From NCBI RefSeq assembly GCF_000283515.1, contig NC_015976.1, positions 930,001-994,000 of the forward strand: a stretch of DNA of 64,000 nucleotides. Direction: 5' to 3'. The notes under the pieces were generated by a model. The model saw nothing but the letters and a program-made list of their open reading frames with translations, ran no database searches and was not told the DNA's origin. Shown piece after piece: positions 8,703 to 17,569 of this stretch. A program made the position numbers and the translations under genes. Source of the DNA: Sphingobium sp. SYK-6. GTDB taxonomy: Bacteria > Pseudomonadota > Alphaproteobacteria > Sphingomonadales > Sphingomonadaceae. Numbering within the stretch: position 1 is the first letter of the stretch; every line of letters begins with the position of its first letter.

Positions 8703-8830
8703 TCCTTTTCTCAATCAATTTCATGGAGAATTACGGAGACTTGCAGCGAGTGTCAATCCGGGGGGCGGGCTGGAAATTCGCTCCCGCGGGGACTAGATAG
8801 TGGTTCTCGTCATCTACAGGGGCGCTTGCC

Positions 8831-9529
8831 ATGGGACTGCTGTCCTATCTCGATTCCGTGAAGGCGCGCGATCCTGCGCCGCGGTCCCGCATGGAAGTAC
8901 TGATCTACCCGGGCGTCTGGGCGCTGGGCTTCCATCGGATCGCTCATCGGCTGTTCCGCTGGCGCCTTTTCTTCCTGGCTCGCCTCGTCAATCATTTCTC
9001 GCGTTTCCTCACCGCGATCGACATCCATCCGGGCGCCAAGATCGGCCGCAACTTCTTCATCGATCACGGCTTCACGGTGATCGGCGAGACGGCGGTCATC
9101 GGCAATGACGTGACGATCTATCAATGCGTCACACTCGGCGGGACAGATCCTTCCAACGGCGTGGCCGGCAAGCGGCATCCCACGATCGAGGACGGCGCTA
9201 TCCTTGGCTCGGGCTCGCAGGTGCTGGGGCCGATCACCGTCGGCAAGCGGGCGCGCGTCGGCGCCAATGCGGTGGTGACGAAGGATGTGCCGCCCGGCGC
9301 GGTCATGATCGGCATTCCCGCGCGGGCCACGCTGGTCGACGCGAAGGAGTATCAGAAATCTTTCGTGCCTTATGGCACGCCCTGCAGCGAGATGTTCGAT
9401 CCCGCCACGCAGAAGCTGGAGGCGCTGCAGTGCGAGGTGGAAGGGCTGCGGCAACGGCTGGCCGAATTGCTGGCCGAACGCGATGCCGCCCGTGAAGTGC
9501 CCGAAAGCCAGTCGCGTACGTCGGCTTGA
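8831..9529 (+). CDS. cysE: Serine O-acetyltransferase
   Basis: A 232-aa left-handed beta-helix acyltransferase that makes O-acetylserine from serine and acetyl-CoA, the first step of cysteine synthesis. The short-form (EpsC-like) N-terminus is followed by hexapeptide repeats from about residue 65, with IDIHPGAKIG, the catalytic DHG at FIDHGFTVIGE, and the TLGGT and GKRHPTI motifs. The C-terminal about 35 residues form a probable coiled coil after the helix. ATG 8831 follows a weak ribosome site. The stop codon overlaps the next gene (TGATG), so the DUF2794 gene is translationally coupled to it. Confidence 0.92.
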   Translation: MGLLSYLDSVKARDPAPRSRMEVLIYPGVWALGFHRIAHRLFRWRLFFLARLVNHFSRFLTAIDIHPGAKIGRNFFIDHGFTVIGETAVIGNDVTIYQCVTLGGTDPSNGVAGKRHPTIEDGAILGSGSQVLGPITVGKRARVGANAVVTKDVPPGAVMIGIPARATLVDAKEYQKSFVPYGTPCSEMFDPATQKLEALQCEVEGLRQRLAELLAERDAAREVPESQSRTSA

Positions 9530-9876
9530 TGAGCAACATCACACCGTTTCCGCGCAAGCAGGCGGGCGGACCGGCCCAGACCGGTTTTGACCGCATAGAA
9601 TTGTCCCGCATCATGGATCTCTACGGCCGCATGGTCTCGGCGGGCCATTGGCGGGATTATGCCATAGACCTGACGCGCGACGTGGCGATTTTCTCCGCGT
9701 TCAGGCGGACTGCGGAACGGCCCGAGTTCCGCATCGAGAAGCGGCCGGCCCTGCGCCATCGCCAGGGCATGTGGGCGCTCATCGGGGAGGCGGGCGCGGT
9801 GTTGCGTCGCGGGCATGACCTTGCAGGGGTGCTTGCGCCGGTCGAGCGTCGGCTCGTGAAGCTGGTGGAGGAATAG
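9529..9876 (+). CDS. DUF2794 family protein
   Basis: A 115-aa soluble protein. The core LSRIMDLYGRMVSAGHWRDY, the phrase AIFSAFRRTAERP and the RRGHDLAGVL end match the alphaproteobacterial DUF2794 family, whose function is unknown. ATG 9529 overlaps the cysE stop codon by one base, making the two genes an operon. Downstream is the Pho-box-controlled porin, which has its own promoter, so this is probably the last gene of the cysE unit. Confidence 0.85.
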   Translation: MSNITPFPRKQAGGPAQTGFDRIELSRIMDLYGRMVSAGHWRDYAIDLTRDVAIFSAFRRTAERPEFRIEKRPALRHRQGMWALIGEAGAVLRRGHDLAGVLAPVERRLVKLVEE

Positions 9877-9984
9877 GGCCACGATGGTCCGGAAGGGGCC
9901 GGGAGGGACCGCCCATTCGCCCCGCCGCTTCCTTCTGCCGCTCTTCCCCGCTTTCTGCTCGTATGACTTCTTGGCGTCGTAAAT

Positions 9985-10002
9985 CTGTAACAAAACTGTC
10001 AT
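9985..10002 (+). promoter_or_regulatory. Pho box (PhoB binding site)
   Basis: The sequence CTGTAACAAAACTGTCAT is two CTGTNAY heptamers separated by four A bases, which matches the Pho box consensus exactly. It lies 45 bp upstream of the porin start codon in a 170-bp intergenic region, the expected place for PhoB to replace a -35 element. Confidence 0.88.
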
Positions 10003-10046
10003 AGCCGCCGCGAACCCCGTTACGCCGAAGCAGGATACCCGGATAC

Positions 10047-11465
10047 GTGCGACACCAGATGGCTGTGATCCTTGCTGCGGGCTTGCTTTCCGCCCCGTCC
10101 ACGCCGGCCATGGCGCAGGACGAGGCGGCTGTTGCCGCCATGCGGGACGAGATTGCCCGGCTGCGCGCGCAGGTGGCCGCTCTGGAAGAGAGGCTGGACC
10201 TGATGGCCGCCGAGGGGAGCAAGACCGGCTCCACGCCCCCGTCCGCACCGCTTTCCTCCTCCCTGGCGGCATCTCAGCCCGCGCCGGCGCATGTCGCGAG
10301 CGCCGCGGGCAACGCCCAGGCACCGGCTCAGGCACAGGCCCTGGCCGTGCCGGCCGCCTCTCCGCCCGCGCCGACGCCGGCTTCGGGCTTCACGCTCAAG
10401 CAGCGCGGCCGCCTGCAGTTCGATGGCAACATCGTTTCCCGGCCGGCCGGCATGACGGAGCCCACGCTCGGCTGGTCCGCCGATGTGCGCCGGGCGTTCC
10501 TGGGCGTCGAAGGCAGTTTAGGGGGTGGCCTGGGCTATCGTTTCGAAATGGACTTCGCGAGCGGCGACCCGTTGTTCACCGATCTCTGGTTGACCTACAA
10601 GAAGGGTTCCTGGACCGTCACGCTCGGCCACGACCGAATGACCACGCTCGAAGACCTGACGAGCGACCTTCAGACGAGCTTCCTCGAACGATCCGGCTTC
10701 ATCCAGGCGTTCGGCTTCGAGCGGCGGCTGGGCCTTTCCGCTGCTTACAAGGACAGCGACGTCGTCCTGAGCGCGGGTATCTATTCGGATGATCTCGAGA
10801 CGCTGGGCTCCGGCGTCGCGGACAACAGCTATGCGGTGGATACGCGCTGGGTCTACATGCCGAAATTGGGGAAGGTTCAGTTGCACCTGGGCGGCTCCCT
10901 CCATCATCGTGAGCTGAACGACCTTGCGGACAGCCTGCGCTACCGGGCGCGGCCCGGCGCGCGCACGACCAGTGTCCGGTTCGTCGATACCGGCTCCTTC
11001 AGCGCATCGGCAGAAACCGGCTACGGGCTCGAGTTCGCGGCATTGCGCGGGCCTTTCCACGTCGCGGCGGAAAGCTACTGGCAGAATGTGGATCGCCCGA
11101 ATCTGGCGGACCCTACCTTCTTCGGCATCTATGGCGAGATCGGCTATGTCTTTGCCGGGGGTGAGGCGCGGGGATATCGGGCGGGTTCTTTCTCGTCGAT
11201 CAAGCCGACGAAGGGGATCGACAAGGGCGGCGCCGGCGCGTGGCAAGTGAATCTTCGCTACGACTGGCTCGACCTGAACGACGCCGGGGTGCGGGGAGGA
11301 GAGCAGGCGATAGCGGGCCTCTCACTGATCTGGGTGCCGCTCGAGCATGTGAAGTTCATGGCCAATTATCTGCATGTCGATGTCCGCGACACGCCGATCC
11401 TGTCGGACGGTCGCGACGATTATGATGCCGATGTCTTCGGGTTGCGCGCGCAATATGACTTCTGA
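10047..11465 (+). CDS. OprP/OprO-like phosphate-selective porin
   Basis: A 472-aa outer-membrane protein. Signal peptide residues 1-23 end at AMAQ; residues 24-53 (MRDEIARLRAQVAALEERL) form a periplasmic coiled coil for trimerisation; a Pro/Ala-rich linker follows; the rest, from about residue 115 (GFTLKQRGRLQFDGN) to the final QYDF, is a barrel ending in a C-terminal aromatic residue. This is the layout of phosphate-selective porins (PF07396). The Pho box upstream and the convergent pst-pho cluster support phosphate uptake across the outer membrane. The start is either GTG 10047 or ATG 10059; GTG is preferred because purine-rich GGAT sequence precedes it. Confidence 0.88.
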   Translation: MRHQMAVILAAGLLSAPSTPAMAQDEAAVAAMRDEIARLRAQVAALEERLDLMAAEGSKTGSTPPSAPLSSSLAASQPAPAHVASAAGNAQAPAQAQALAVPAASPPAPTPASGFTLKQRGRLQFDGNIVSRPAGMTEPTLGWSADVRRAFLGVEGSLGGGLGYRFEMDFASGDPLFTDLWLTYKKGSWTVTLGHDRMTTLEDLTSDLQTSFLERSGFIQAFGFERRLGLSAAYKDSDVVLSAGIYSDDLETLGSGVADNSYAVDTRWVYMPKLGKVQLHLGGSLHHRELNDLADSLRYRARPGARTTSVRFVDTGSFSASAETGYGLEFAALRGPFHVAAESYWQNVDRPNLADPTFFGIYGEIGYVFAGGEARGYRAGSFSSIKPTKGIDKGGAGAWQVNLRYDWLDLNDAGVRGGEQAIAGLSLIWVPLEHVKFMANYLHVDVRDTPILSDGRDDYDADVFGLRAQYDF

Positions 11466-11467
11466 GC

Positions 11468-11496
11468 CCGCGCCGGGGGAAGTCGCTCCGGCGCGG
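11468..11496. terminator. Hairpin between convergent porin and phoB genes
   Basis: CCGCGCCGG at 11468-11476 pairs with CCGGCGCGG at 11488-11496: a 9-bp perfect stem with an 11-base loop, placed immediately after the porin stop and 15 bp before the phoB stop. No T-run follows on either strand, so it may be a bidirectional but partly factor-dependent terminator. Confidence 0.5.
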
Positions 11497-11510
11497 CCCT
11501 GACGGGCTGG

Positions 11511-12206
11511 TCAGACGGCGTCGGCGTCCAGGGAATAGCCTGCGGATCGAACGGTCCGGATGATGTCCGGCCGTCCGTTCGCATTGATCGCCTTGCGCAA
11601 GCGACGGATGTGGACGTCCACGGTGCGCAGTTCGATCTCGCTGTCCTGCCCCCAGACGCTGTCCAGCAGGCGCTCGCGGGAGAAGACCCAGCCGGGATGC
11701 TCGAGCAGGTGACGCAGAAGCCGGAACTCCGTCGGGCCGAGCGGCACGAGTTCGCCGCCGCGCCGGACCTTGTGCGCGACCGTGTCCATTTCGAGATCGC
11801 CGAAGGTGAGGACTTCACCGGCCAGCGCCGGCCGCACGCGGCGGAGCACGGCATTGACCCGGGCGATCAGCTCGCGCGGCGAGAAGGGCTTGGTCACATA
11901 ATCGTCGGCGCCGGTTTCGAGGCCGCGAACCCGGTCCTCTTCTTCGCCGCGCGCGGTCAGCATGATGATGGGCACGTTCGCCGTCTCCGGCATGCGGCGC
12001 AATCTCCGGCAAACCTCGATTCCCGAGAGATTCTCGACCATCCAGTCGAGCAGGACGATGTCCGGCGTCCGTTCCTGAGCCAGGATCAGCGCTTCCTCGC
12101 CGTCGGGCGTCTGCGCGACGTCGAAGTCCTCCCGCTGGAAATGCCAGGTCAGGAGTTCGGCCAGCGCGGCATCATCCTCGACCAGGAGCATTTTCGCCCG
12201 CGCCAT
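11511..12206 (-). CDS. phoB: Phosphate regulon response regulator
   Basis: A 231-aa OmpR-family response regulator. The receiver domain (residues 5-120) has acidic pocket Asp11/Asp12, phosphoacceptor Asp54 (VLLDWMVENLSG) and Lys at about 106 (DDYVTKPFS). The winged-helix DNA-binding domain contains LTPTEF-like LGPTEFRLLRHLLEHPG and RTVDVHIRRLRKAI. It binds Pho boxes, two of which are visible in this window. It starts 3 bp after phoU and is the last gene of the pst-pho operon. Its partner kinase PhoR is at the other end of the same cluster. Confidence 0.95.
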   Translation of the reverse strand: MARAKMLLVEDDAALAELLTWHFQREDFDVAQTPDGEEALILAQERTPDIVLLDWMVENLSGIEVCRRLRRMPETANVPIIMLTARGEEEDRVRGLETGADDYVTKPFSPRELIARVNAVLRRVRPALAGEVLTFGDLEMDTVAHKVRRGGELVPLGPTEFRLLRHLLEHPGWVFSRERLLDSVWGQDSEIELRTVDVHIRRLRKAINANGRPDIIRTVRSAGYSLDADAV

Positions 12207-12209
12207 GGT

Positions 12210-12908
12210 TCAGCGCTCCGTCAGAGGATCGATGACGACGGACTTCTCGCGCTCCGGCGGCTTCTCCCCGGTCGCGACATAATGCACCATCTCGGCGATG
12301 TTCGTCGCATGGTCGCCGATGCGCTCCAGATTCTTGGCGATGAAAAGCACATGCGCGCTTTCCGAGATCATCTTCTGATTTTCCATCATGAAGGTGACCA
12401 TGGTGCGGAAGATGGAGTTATAGAAATCGTCCACCGCCCGGTCGCGGTCGATCACTGCCAGGGCGAGATTGGCATCGCGCGCCGCGAAGGCATCGAGCGC
12501 CGACTTGACCATCTCGCGGGCGATCTGGGCCATGGAGGGCAGCAGGGAGAGCGGTTCGAGGCGGCTCGACGCCGTGACCGTCTCGACGCGCTTGGCGATG
12601 TTCTTCGCATAATCCGCCATGCGCTCGACGATGCCGGAGATCTTGAGCACCGCGATGATTTCCCGCAGGTCGTCCGCCAGCGGCGCCCGCAAGGCGATGG
12701 TCTGCACGACCAGCCTTTCGATCTGCGCGTCCAGCTCGTCGATGCGCGCATCGCCTGCCACCACGCTCTTGGCCAGTGCGATGTCGCGGGTCGTCAGCGC
12801 CCGCATCGCATTGTCGATCGCGTCTTCGGTCAGACCACCCATTTCCGCGATCAGCGCGCGCAGGGCATTGATGTCGTCGTCGAAGGCCTTGACTGTATGT
12901 TCCGTCAT
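12210..12908 (-). CDS. phoU: Phosphate signalling regulator PhoU
   Basis: A 232-aa all-helical protein of two similar three-helix bundles. The sequences around residues 30-45 and 130-145 carry the metal-binding E/DxxxD patterns of PhoU (for example DARIDELD, DRAVDDFYN). PhoU links the PstSCAB transporter to PhoR and restrains PhoB phosphorylation when phosphate is plentiful. Position between pstB and phoB is the canonical order. It begins 30 bp after pstB. Confidence 0.94.
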   Translation of the reverse strand: MTEHTVKAFDDDINALRALIAEMGGLTEDAIDNAMRALTTRDIALAKSVVAGDARIDELDAQIERLVVQTIALRAPLADDLREIIAVLKISGIVERMADYAKNIAKRVETVTASSRLEPLSLLPSMAQIAREMVKSALDAFAARDANLALAVIDRDRAVDDFYNSIFRTMVTFMMENQKMISESAHVLFIAKNLERIGDHATNIAEMVHYVATGEKPPEREKSVVIDPLTER

Positions 12909-12938
12909 GACTTCGTTCCCGTCCGTAAAAGTGCCGGA

Positions 12939-13718
12939 TCAGCCATAGCGACCGGTGATGTAGTCCTTCGTGCGTTCTTCGCGCGGATTGGTGAATATCT
13001 CGGTAGTCGGCCCCTGTTCGACAAGGCGGCCGAGATGAAAGAAGGCGGTCCGCTGCGAGACGCGCGCGGCCTGCTGCATGTTGTGCGTGACGATCACGAT
13101 GGCGTAGTTCCCGCGCAGGTCGAGGATGAGTTCCTCGATCTTGGCGGTGGCGATCGGGTCGAGGGCCGAGCAGGGCTCGTCCATCAGGATGACTTCCGGC
13201 TCCACCGCGATGGCGCGGCCGATGCACAGGCGCTGCTGCTGGCCGCCGGAAAGGGCCGTGCCGCTGTCATGCAGCCGGTCCTTCACCTCTTCCCACAGCC
13301 CCGCCCGTCGCAGGGATTTCTCCACGATCTGGTCGAGCTCGGCCTTGCCGGACGCCAGGCCGTGGATGCGGGGGCCATAAGCGATGTTCTCGTAGATGGA
13401 TTTCGGGAACGGGTTCGGCTTCTGGAACACCATGCCCACGCGGGCGCGCAGCTGCACCACATCCATGCCGGACGCGTAGATATCATCGCCGTCCAGCGTG
13501 ATCGTGCCGGTCACGCGTGCGCTCGGCACTGTGTCGTTCATGCGGTTGAGCGTCCGAAGGAACGTCGACTTGCCGCAGCCGGACGGGCCGATGAAGGCCG
13601 TCACATTGTCGAGATCGACGTCGATCGAGACGTCCTGGATCGCCTGCTTCTCGCCGTAGAAGACATTGACGTTCCGCGCCGACATCTTGGCGGGGGTAGT
13701 GGTCTCGGAGTCAGCCAT
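12939..13718 (-). CDS. pstB: Phosphate ABC transporter ATPase
   Basis: A 259-aa ABC ATPase energising phosphate import. Walker A is GPSGCGKST (residues about 44-52), the Q-loop lies in [21 protein letters not shown], the signature is LSGGQQQR, and Walker B is [16 protein letters not shown], all typical of PstB. It follows pstA by 9 bp and is followed by phoU. It acts on the cytoplasmic face of the PstC-PstA channel. Confidence 0.96.
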   Translation of the reverse strand: MADSETTTPAKMSARNVNVFYGEKQAIQDVSIDVDLDNVTAFIGPSGCGKSTFLRTLNRMNDTVPSARVTGTITLDGDDIYASGMDVVQLRARVGMVFQKPNPFPKSIYENIAYGPRIHGLASGKAELDQIVEKSLRRAGLWEEVKDRLHDSGTALSGGQQQRLCIGRAIAVEPEVILMDEPCSALDPIATAKIEELILDLRGNYAIVIVTHNMQQAARVSQRTAFFHLGRLVEQGPTTEIFTNPREERTKDYITGRYG

Positions 13719-13727
13719 GGGTGTGGG

Positions 13728-14996
13728 TCACCATTTCTTCTCGAACTTGTTGCGCAGGTAGATGGCGATGCTGTTCATCGTCAGCAGGAAGACCAGCAGC
13801 ACGATGATGGCCGCCGATGTCTTTTCGATGAAGCCGCGGCCGACCTCGTCCGACCAGAGGAAGATCTGGACAGGCAGCACGGTCGCCGGATCGGTGAAGC
13901 CGCCGGGCGGGGACGCGACGAAGGCGCGCATGCCGATCATCAGCAGCGGCGCGGTTTCGCCCAGCGCCCGGGCCATGCCGATGATCGTGCCGGTGAGGAT
14001 GCCCGGCAGCGCCAGCGGCAGCACATGGTGGAAGACCACCTGCACCGGCGATGCGCCGATGCCGAGTGCGGCATCGCGGATGGAGGGCGGAACGGCCTTG
14101 ATCGCGTTGCGCCCGGCAATGACGATGATCGGCATGGTCATCAGCGCCAGCGTCATGCCGCCGACCAGCGGCGCGGAGCGCGGCAGATGCATGGTATTGA
14201 GGAAGATGGACAAGCCCAGCAGGCCGAAGATGATCGAAGGCACGGCCGCGAGATTGTTGATCGACACTTCGATCAGGTCGGTCCAGCGATTGCGCGGCGC
14301 ATATTCTTCCAGATAGAGCGCCGCGAAGACGCCGATGGGGAAGCTCAGCAGGAGCGTGATGCCCATGGTAAGCAGCGATCCCTTCAGCGCGCCCCAGATG
14401 CCCACGGTGGTGGGGTCCGTGCCGTCGCTGCCCAGCAGGAAGCGATAATTGAGCGCGGTGGAGATCAGCCCGGCTTCATCCAGCTGGTCCGCGATGGCTT
14501 CGTCGGCCGCGCTGCCCTTGCCCTTCACGGCAAGGTCGATGCCTTCCGAGGCGGGAACGGAGATGACGACCTTGCGATCGAGGATCGCGGGATCCGCGAG
14601 GATCGCGTCGCGCACCGCCACCACGGCGCCCGAGGAAACGAACCGTTCGCCCCCCTTTCCGAACGCTGTCTGTGCCGCCTGATCGACGACGGACGGCAGG
14701 TTGGCATTGGCAAGCACCTGAGCGGGATTGGTCTTCAGTGCCGCGGGATCGAGCAGGATCGGCGAGCGCGGGAAGTCGACGGTGAGGGCGATCTCCGCGC
14801 GCGTGAAGCCCTTCACGCCATTGGCCATCATCGTGACGAGCAGAAACACGAGGAAGCCCGCCGACAGCAGCACGGAGAACAGCCCCAGCAGCTTGAAGCG
14901 TCGCTCGGCGGCATAACGGCGCGCGATGCGGCGGCGCATCTCGTTGCCGCGCCAGTCCGTCGGCGCGCGCGGGGTGGAAAGAGTCGCGGCGGTCAC
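13728..14996 (-). CDS. pstA: Phosphate ABC transporter permease PstA (long form)
   Basis: A 422-aa inner-membrane permease. The first about 195 residues contain one helix and a long periplasmic segment; the last about 220 residues are the usual six-helix permease core with the EAA loop (RDAALGIGASPVQVV). The extended N-terminal part is typical of alphaproteobacterial long PstA. It overlaps pstC by 4 bp (ATGA), indicating translational coupling of the two channel subunits. Confidence 0.94.
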   Translation of the reverse strand: MTAATLSTPRAPTDWRGNEMRRRIARRYAAERRFKLLGLFSVLLSAGFLVFLLVTMMANGVKGFTRAEIALTVDFPRSPILLDPAALKTNPAQVLANANLPSVVDQAAQTAFGKGGERFVSSGAVVAVRDAILADPAILDRKVVISVPASEGIDLAVKGKGSAADEAIADQLDEAGLISTALNYRFLLGSDGTDPTTVGIWGALKGSLLTMGITLLLSFPIGVFAALYLEEYAPRNRWTDLIEVSINNLAAVPSIIFGLLGLSIFLNTMHLPRSAPLVGGMTLALMTMPIIVIAGRNAIKAVPPSIRDAALGIGASPVQVVFHHVLPLALPGILTGTIIGMARALGETAPLLMIGMRAFVASPPGGFTDPATVLPVQIFLWSDEVGRGFIEKTSAAIIVLLVFLLTMNSIAIYLRNKFEKKW

Positions 14997-16375
14997 TCGT
15001 AGGCCTCCCGATACTTCTTCACGACGCGCAGGGCGACGATGTTGAGCAGCAGCGTGACGATGAACAGCACGAGGCCGAGCGCGAATGCGGCCAGCGTCTT
15101 GGCACTGTCGAATTCCTGGTCGCCCGTGAGGAGCTGGACCATCTGCGTCGTCACCGTGGTCACGCTGGCGAACGGATTGAGCGTGAGATTGGCGGCAAGG
15201 CCTGCTGCCATCACCACGATCATCGTCTCGCCGATGGCGCGGCTCACGGCCAGCAGGACGCCGCCGACGACGCCGGGCAGGGCAGCGGGAATGAGCACCT
15301 TGCGGATCGTCTCGCTGGTCGTCGCGCCCATGGCGAGGCTGCCATCCCGCATCGATTGGGGGACAGCGGCAATGCTGTCATCCGCCATCGACGAGACGAA
15401 GGGGATGATCATGACGCCCATGACGAGACCGGCCGCCAGCGCGCTTTCCGATGATGCGCCGGGGATGCCGATGGTGGCGGCGAGGTTGCGCAGCGCCGGT
15501 GCGACGGTGAGGGCCGCGAAATAGCCGTAGACGACGGTGGGGACGCCGGCGAGCACCTCCAGCATCGGCTTCATCCACTTGCGCACCTCGGGCCGGGCAT
15601 ATTGCGTGAGGTAGATGGCGCTCATGAGCCCGAGCGGGATGGCGACGACCATGGCGATGATCGCGCCAATGAAGATCGTGCCCCAGAACAGCGGGACCGC
15701 GCCGAAGGCGTCATCGTTCCCGTAGCCCATCGCTGCCGACTGCGGGCTCCATTTGAGACCGAAGAGGAAATCCAGCGGATTGACCATCGAGAAGAAGCGC
15801 ATGGATTCGAAGATGAGCGAAGCGACGATCCCGGCCGTGGTGATGATCGCGATGAGCGAGGCCAGCAGCAGCGTCCACATGACCACCCGTTCCACGCGGT
15901 TGCGGGCCGTGAAGGAGGGGCCGACGCGCGAAAAGGCGAAGGCGCCGCCCGCGAAGGCGAGGATCGCGGCGAGCAGGGCGCCTGCTGCGGAATAGCGCGC
16001 CGTCGCGTCCCGGAAGGGCTCGACCAGCGCCATCGACTGCGGATTGAACGCAGCGGCCTGCGCGCCGCGCGCGATCGCATTCGCTTCGCCGAGAATGACG
16101 TTGCGGGAGAAGTCATCGGCCGGGAGTGACTGTGCGGCCGGCGAGGCGAGCACGGAGTCGAACACCAGCCCCGGCATCACATTCGCCCACACCATCAGGA
16201 ATGCGAGTGCGGGCAGCGCCGTCCACAGCGCGACATACCAGCCATATTGGCTAGGCCGGCTGTTTGTCGCCAGACGCCCGACCTCTGCCTGGAAACGCGT
16301 CGCGCGAGCACGCGCGAAGATCCAGCCAATGGCCGCAAGCGCGATTATGATGATGACGATCATGGCGCCACTCAT
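14993..16375 (-). CDS. pstC: Phosphate ABC transporter permease PstC (long form)
   Basis: A 460-aa inner-membrane permease with an N-terminal helix (IVIIIIALAAIGWIFA), a periplasmic stretch to about residue 160 and a C-terminal channel core with the EAA motif (RDGSLAMGATTSETIRKV). The length is that of the proteobacterial long PstC. It lies 61 bp after pstS and overlaps pstA by 4 bp. With PstA it forms the membrane pore for phosphate delivered by PstS. Confidence 0.95.
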   Translation of the reverse strand: MSGAMIVIIIIALAAIGWIFARARATRFQAEVGRLATNSRPSQYGWYVALWTALPALAFLMVWANVMPGLVFDSVLASPAAQSLPADDFSRNVILGEANAIARGAQAAAFNPQSMALVEPFRDATARYSAAGALLAAILAFAGGAFAFSRVGPSFTARNRVERVVMWTLLLASLIAIITTAGIVASLIFESMRFFSMVNPLDFLFGLKWSPQSAAMGYGNDDAFGAVPLFWGTIFIGAIIAMVVAIPLGLMSAIYLTQYARPEVRKWMKPMLEVLAGVPTVVYGYFAALTVAPALRNLAATIGIPGASSESALAAGLVMGVMIIPFVSSMADDSIAAVPQSMRDGSLAMGATTSETIRKVLIPAALPGVVGGVLLAVSRAIGETMIVVMAAGLAANLTLNPFASVTTVTTQMVQLLTGDQEFDSAKTLAAFALGLVLFIVTLLLNIVALRVVKKYREAYE

Positions 16376-16436
16376 CGGTCAATGCCCCCCGTGCCTCTGC
16401 ATGCCCCGGAAAAACGCCTTGCTGAACCGCCTGCGC

Positions 16437-17474
16437 TCACTTGAGATCGTCGCCAGTCATGACGGTCAGGTTGGTGACGACATCGACATTGGCCTGCCGG
16501 ACGCTGTCCTGCGCCGCCACCATGCCGCGGCGGGTCAGCGGACCGCCCGGGTTCCAGTTCCGGGAGAAGGCTTCCACATAGGCCTTCAGGCCGGGGACCG
16601 CGGCGATGTGCGCCTTCTTGACGTAGATATAGAGCGGCCGTGCACCCGGATAGGCGCCGGACGCGACGGCATCGTAAGTGGCTTCGACGCCGTCGAGGGG
16701 AATGTCATTCAGCTTGTCCCGGTTGGCATCGAGATAGGAGAAGCCGAACACGCCCACCGCGTCGGGATTGGCTGCCAGCTTCTGGACGATGAGATTGTCG
16801 TTCTCTCCCGCGTCCACATAGGCGCCGTCTTCCCGGATCTGGGTGCACAGCTGCTTGTGCCGGGCCTCGTCGCTGTCCTTCAGCGCCTTCATGGCGGGAT
16901 CGCTGTCACACCCGACGGTCAGCACGAGTTCGGCAAGCGAATCGCGCGTTCCGGAGGTGGACGGCGGGCCGAAGACCGAGATCGCCACGGCGGGGAGCGA
17001 AGGATCCACATCCTTCCAGGTCTTCGCCTTGTTGGGGCCCTTGCCATAAGGATTGGCCGCAAGCGCTTCATAAACCAGCTTGGGCGTGAGGCCGTAGCCC
17101 GGGCCCTTGTTCGATTCGGCGAAAGCGATGCCATCGACGCCGATCTGCACCTCGACGATCTCTTTCACGCCATTGGCCTGGCACTGATCGAACTCGCTCT
17201 TCTTCATGCGGCGCGATGCATTCTCGATGTCGGGATACTGGCTGCCGACGCCCGCGCAGAACAGCTTCATCCCCGCGCCCGTGCCGGTCGATTCGATGAT
17301 CGGCGCCTTCATGCCGGGGTTGGTCTGTGTGAACAGGCCGACCGCTTCCTGGGCGAAGGGATAGACGGTCGACGAGCCGACGGCGCGGATCTGATCGCGC
17401 GCGGCGCCCGAGCCGGGCTGGCCCTGGCAACCGGCAAGCACCAACAGGGAGGCCGTTAGAATGGCGTAACGCAT
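16437..17474 (-). CDS. pstS: Phosphate-binding lipoprotein PstS
   Basis: A 345-aa periplasmic phosphate-binding protein. ATG 17474 is preceded by AGGAG at ideal spacing; an in-frame upstream start at 17513 is rejected because it would hide the signal. The lipobox LVLAGC gives acylation at Cys15, so it is membrane-anchored. Phosphate-site motifs are AVGSSTVYPFAQEAV, ESTGTGAG and the later PSTSGTRDSL loop. It is the first gene of pstSCAB-phoU-phoB and has a Pho box upstream, overlapping the end of phoR. Confidence 0.95.
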   Translation of the reverse strand: MRYAILTASLLVLAGCQGQPGSGAARDQIRAVGSSTVYPFAQEAVGLFTQTNPGMKAPIIESTGTGAGMKLFCAGVGSQYPDIENASRRMKKSEFDQCQANGVKEIVEVQIGVDGIAFAESNKGPGYGLTPKLVYEALAANPYGKGPNKAKTWKDVDPSLPAVAISVFGPPSTSGTRDSLAELVLTVGCDSDPAMKALKDSDEARHKQLCTQIREDGAYVDAGENDNLIVQKLAANPDAVGVFGFSYLDANRDKLNDIPLDGVEATYDAVASGAYPGARPLYIYVKKAHIAAVPGLKAYVEAFSRNWNPGGPLTRRGMVAAQDSVRQANVDVVTNLTVMTGDDLK

Positions 17475-17540
17475 GAAATTCTCCTGAGGCGATCTTGCGC
17501 GAGTTCCGGACACGCCTTGGACCGGGTTCGTCGCGCCTTT

Positions 17541-17569
17541 GTGACGATTTTATTGCGCTTTTGTGACAT
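17541..17569 (-). promoter_or_regulatory. Pho box array upstream of pstS
   Basis: Read on the minus strand there are three heptamers each followed by an AAAA-type tetramer: ATGTCAC, GCGCAAT and TCGTCAC, with 11-bp periodicity. The outer two resemble the Pho box heptamer CTGTNAY and the middle one is degenerate. The array lies about 67-95 bp upstream of the pstS start and covers the phoR stop codon (17550-17552), so pstS can be induced independently of phoR. Confidence 0.72.

Noticed and set aside
11610..15002. Plus-strand open frame of more than 1100 codons across phoB-pstA
   Set aside because: It runs antisense to five clearly identified Pho genes and contains no recognisable motif; long antisense frames are common at this GC content.
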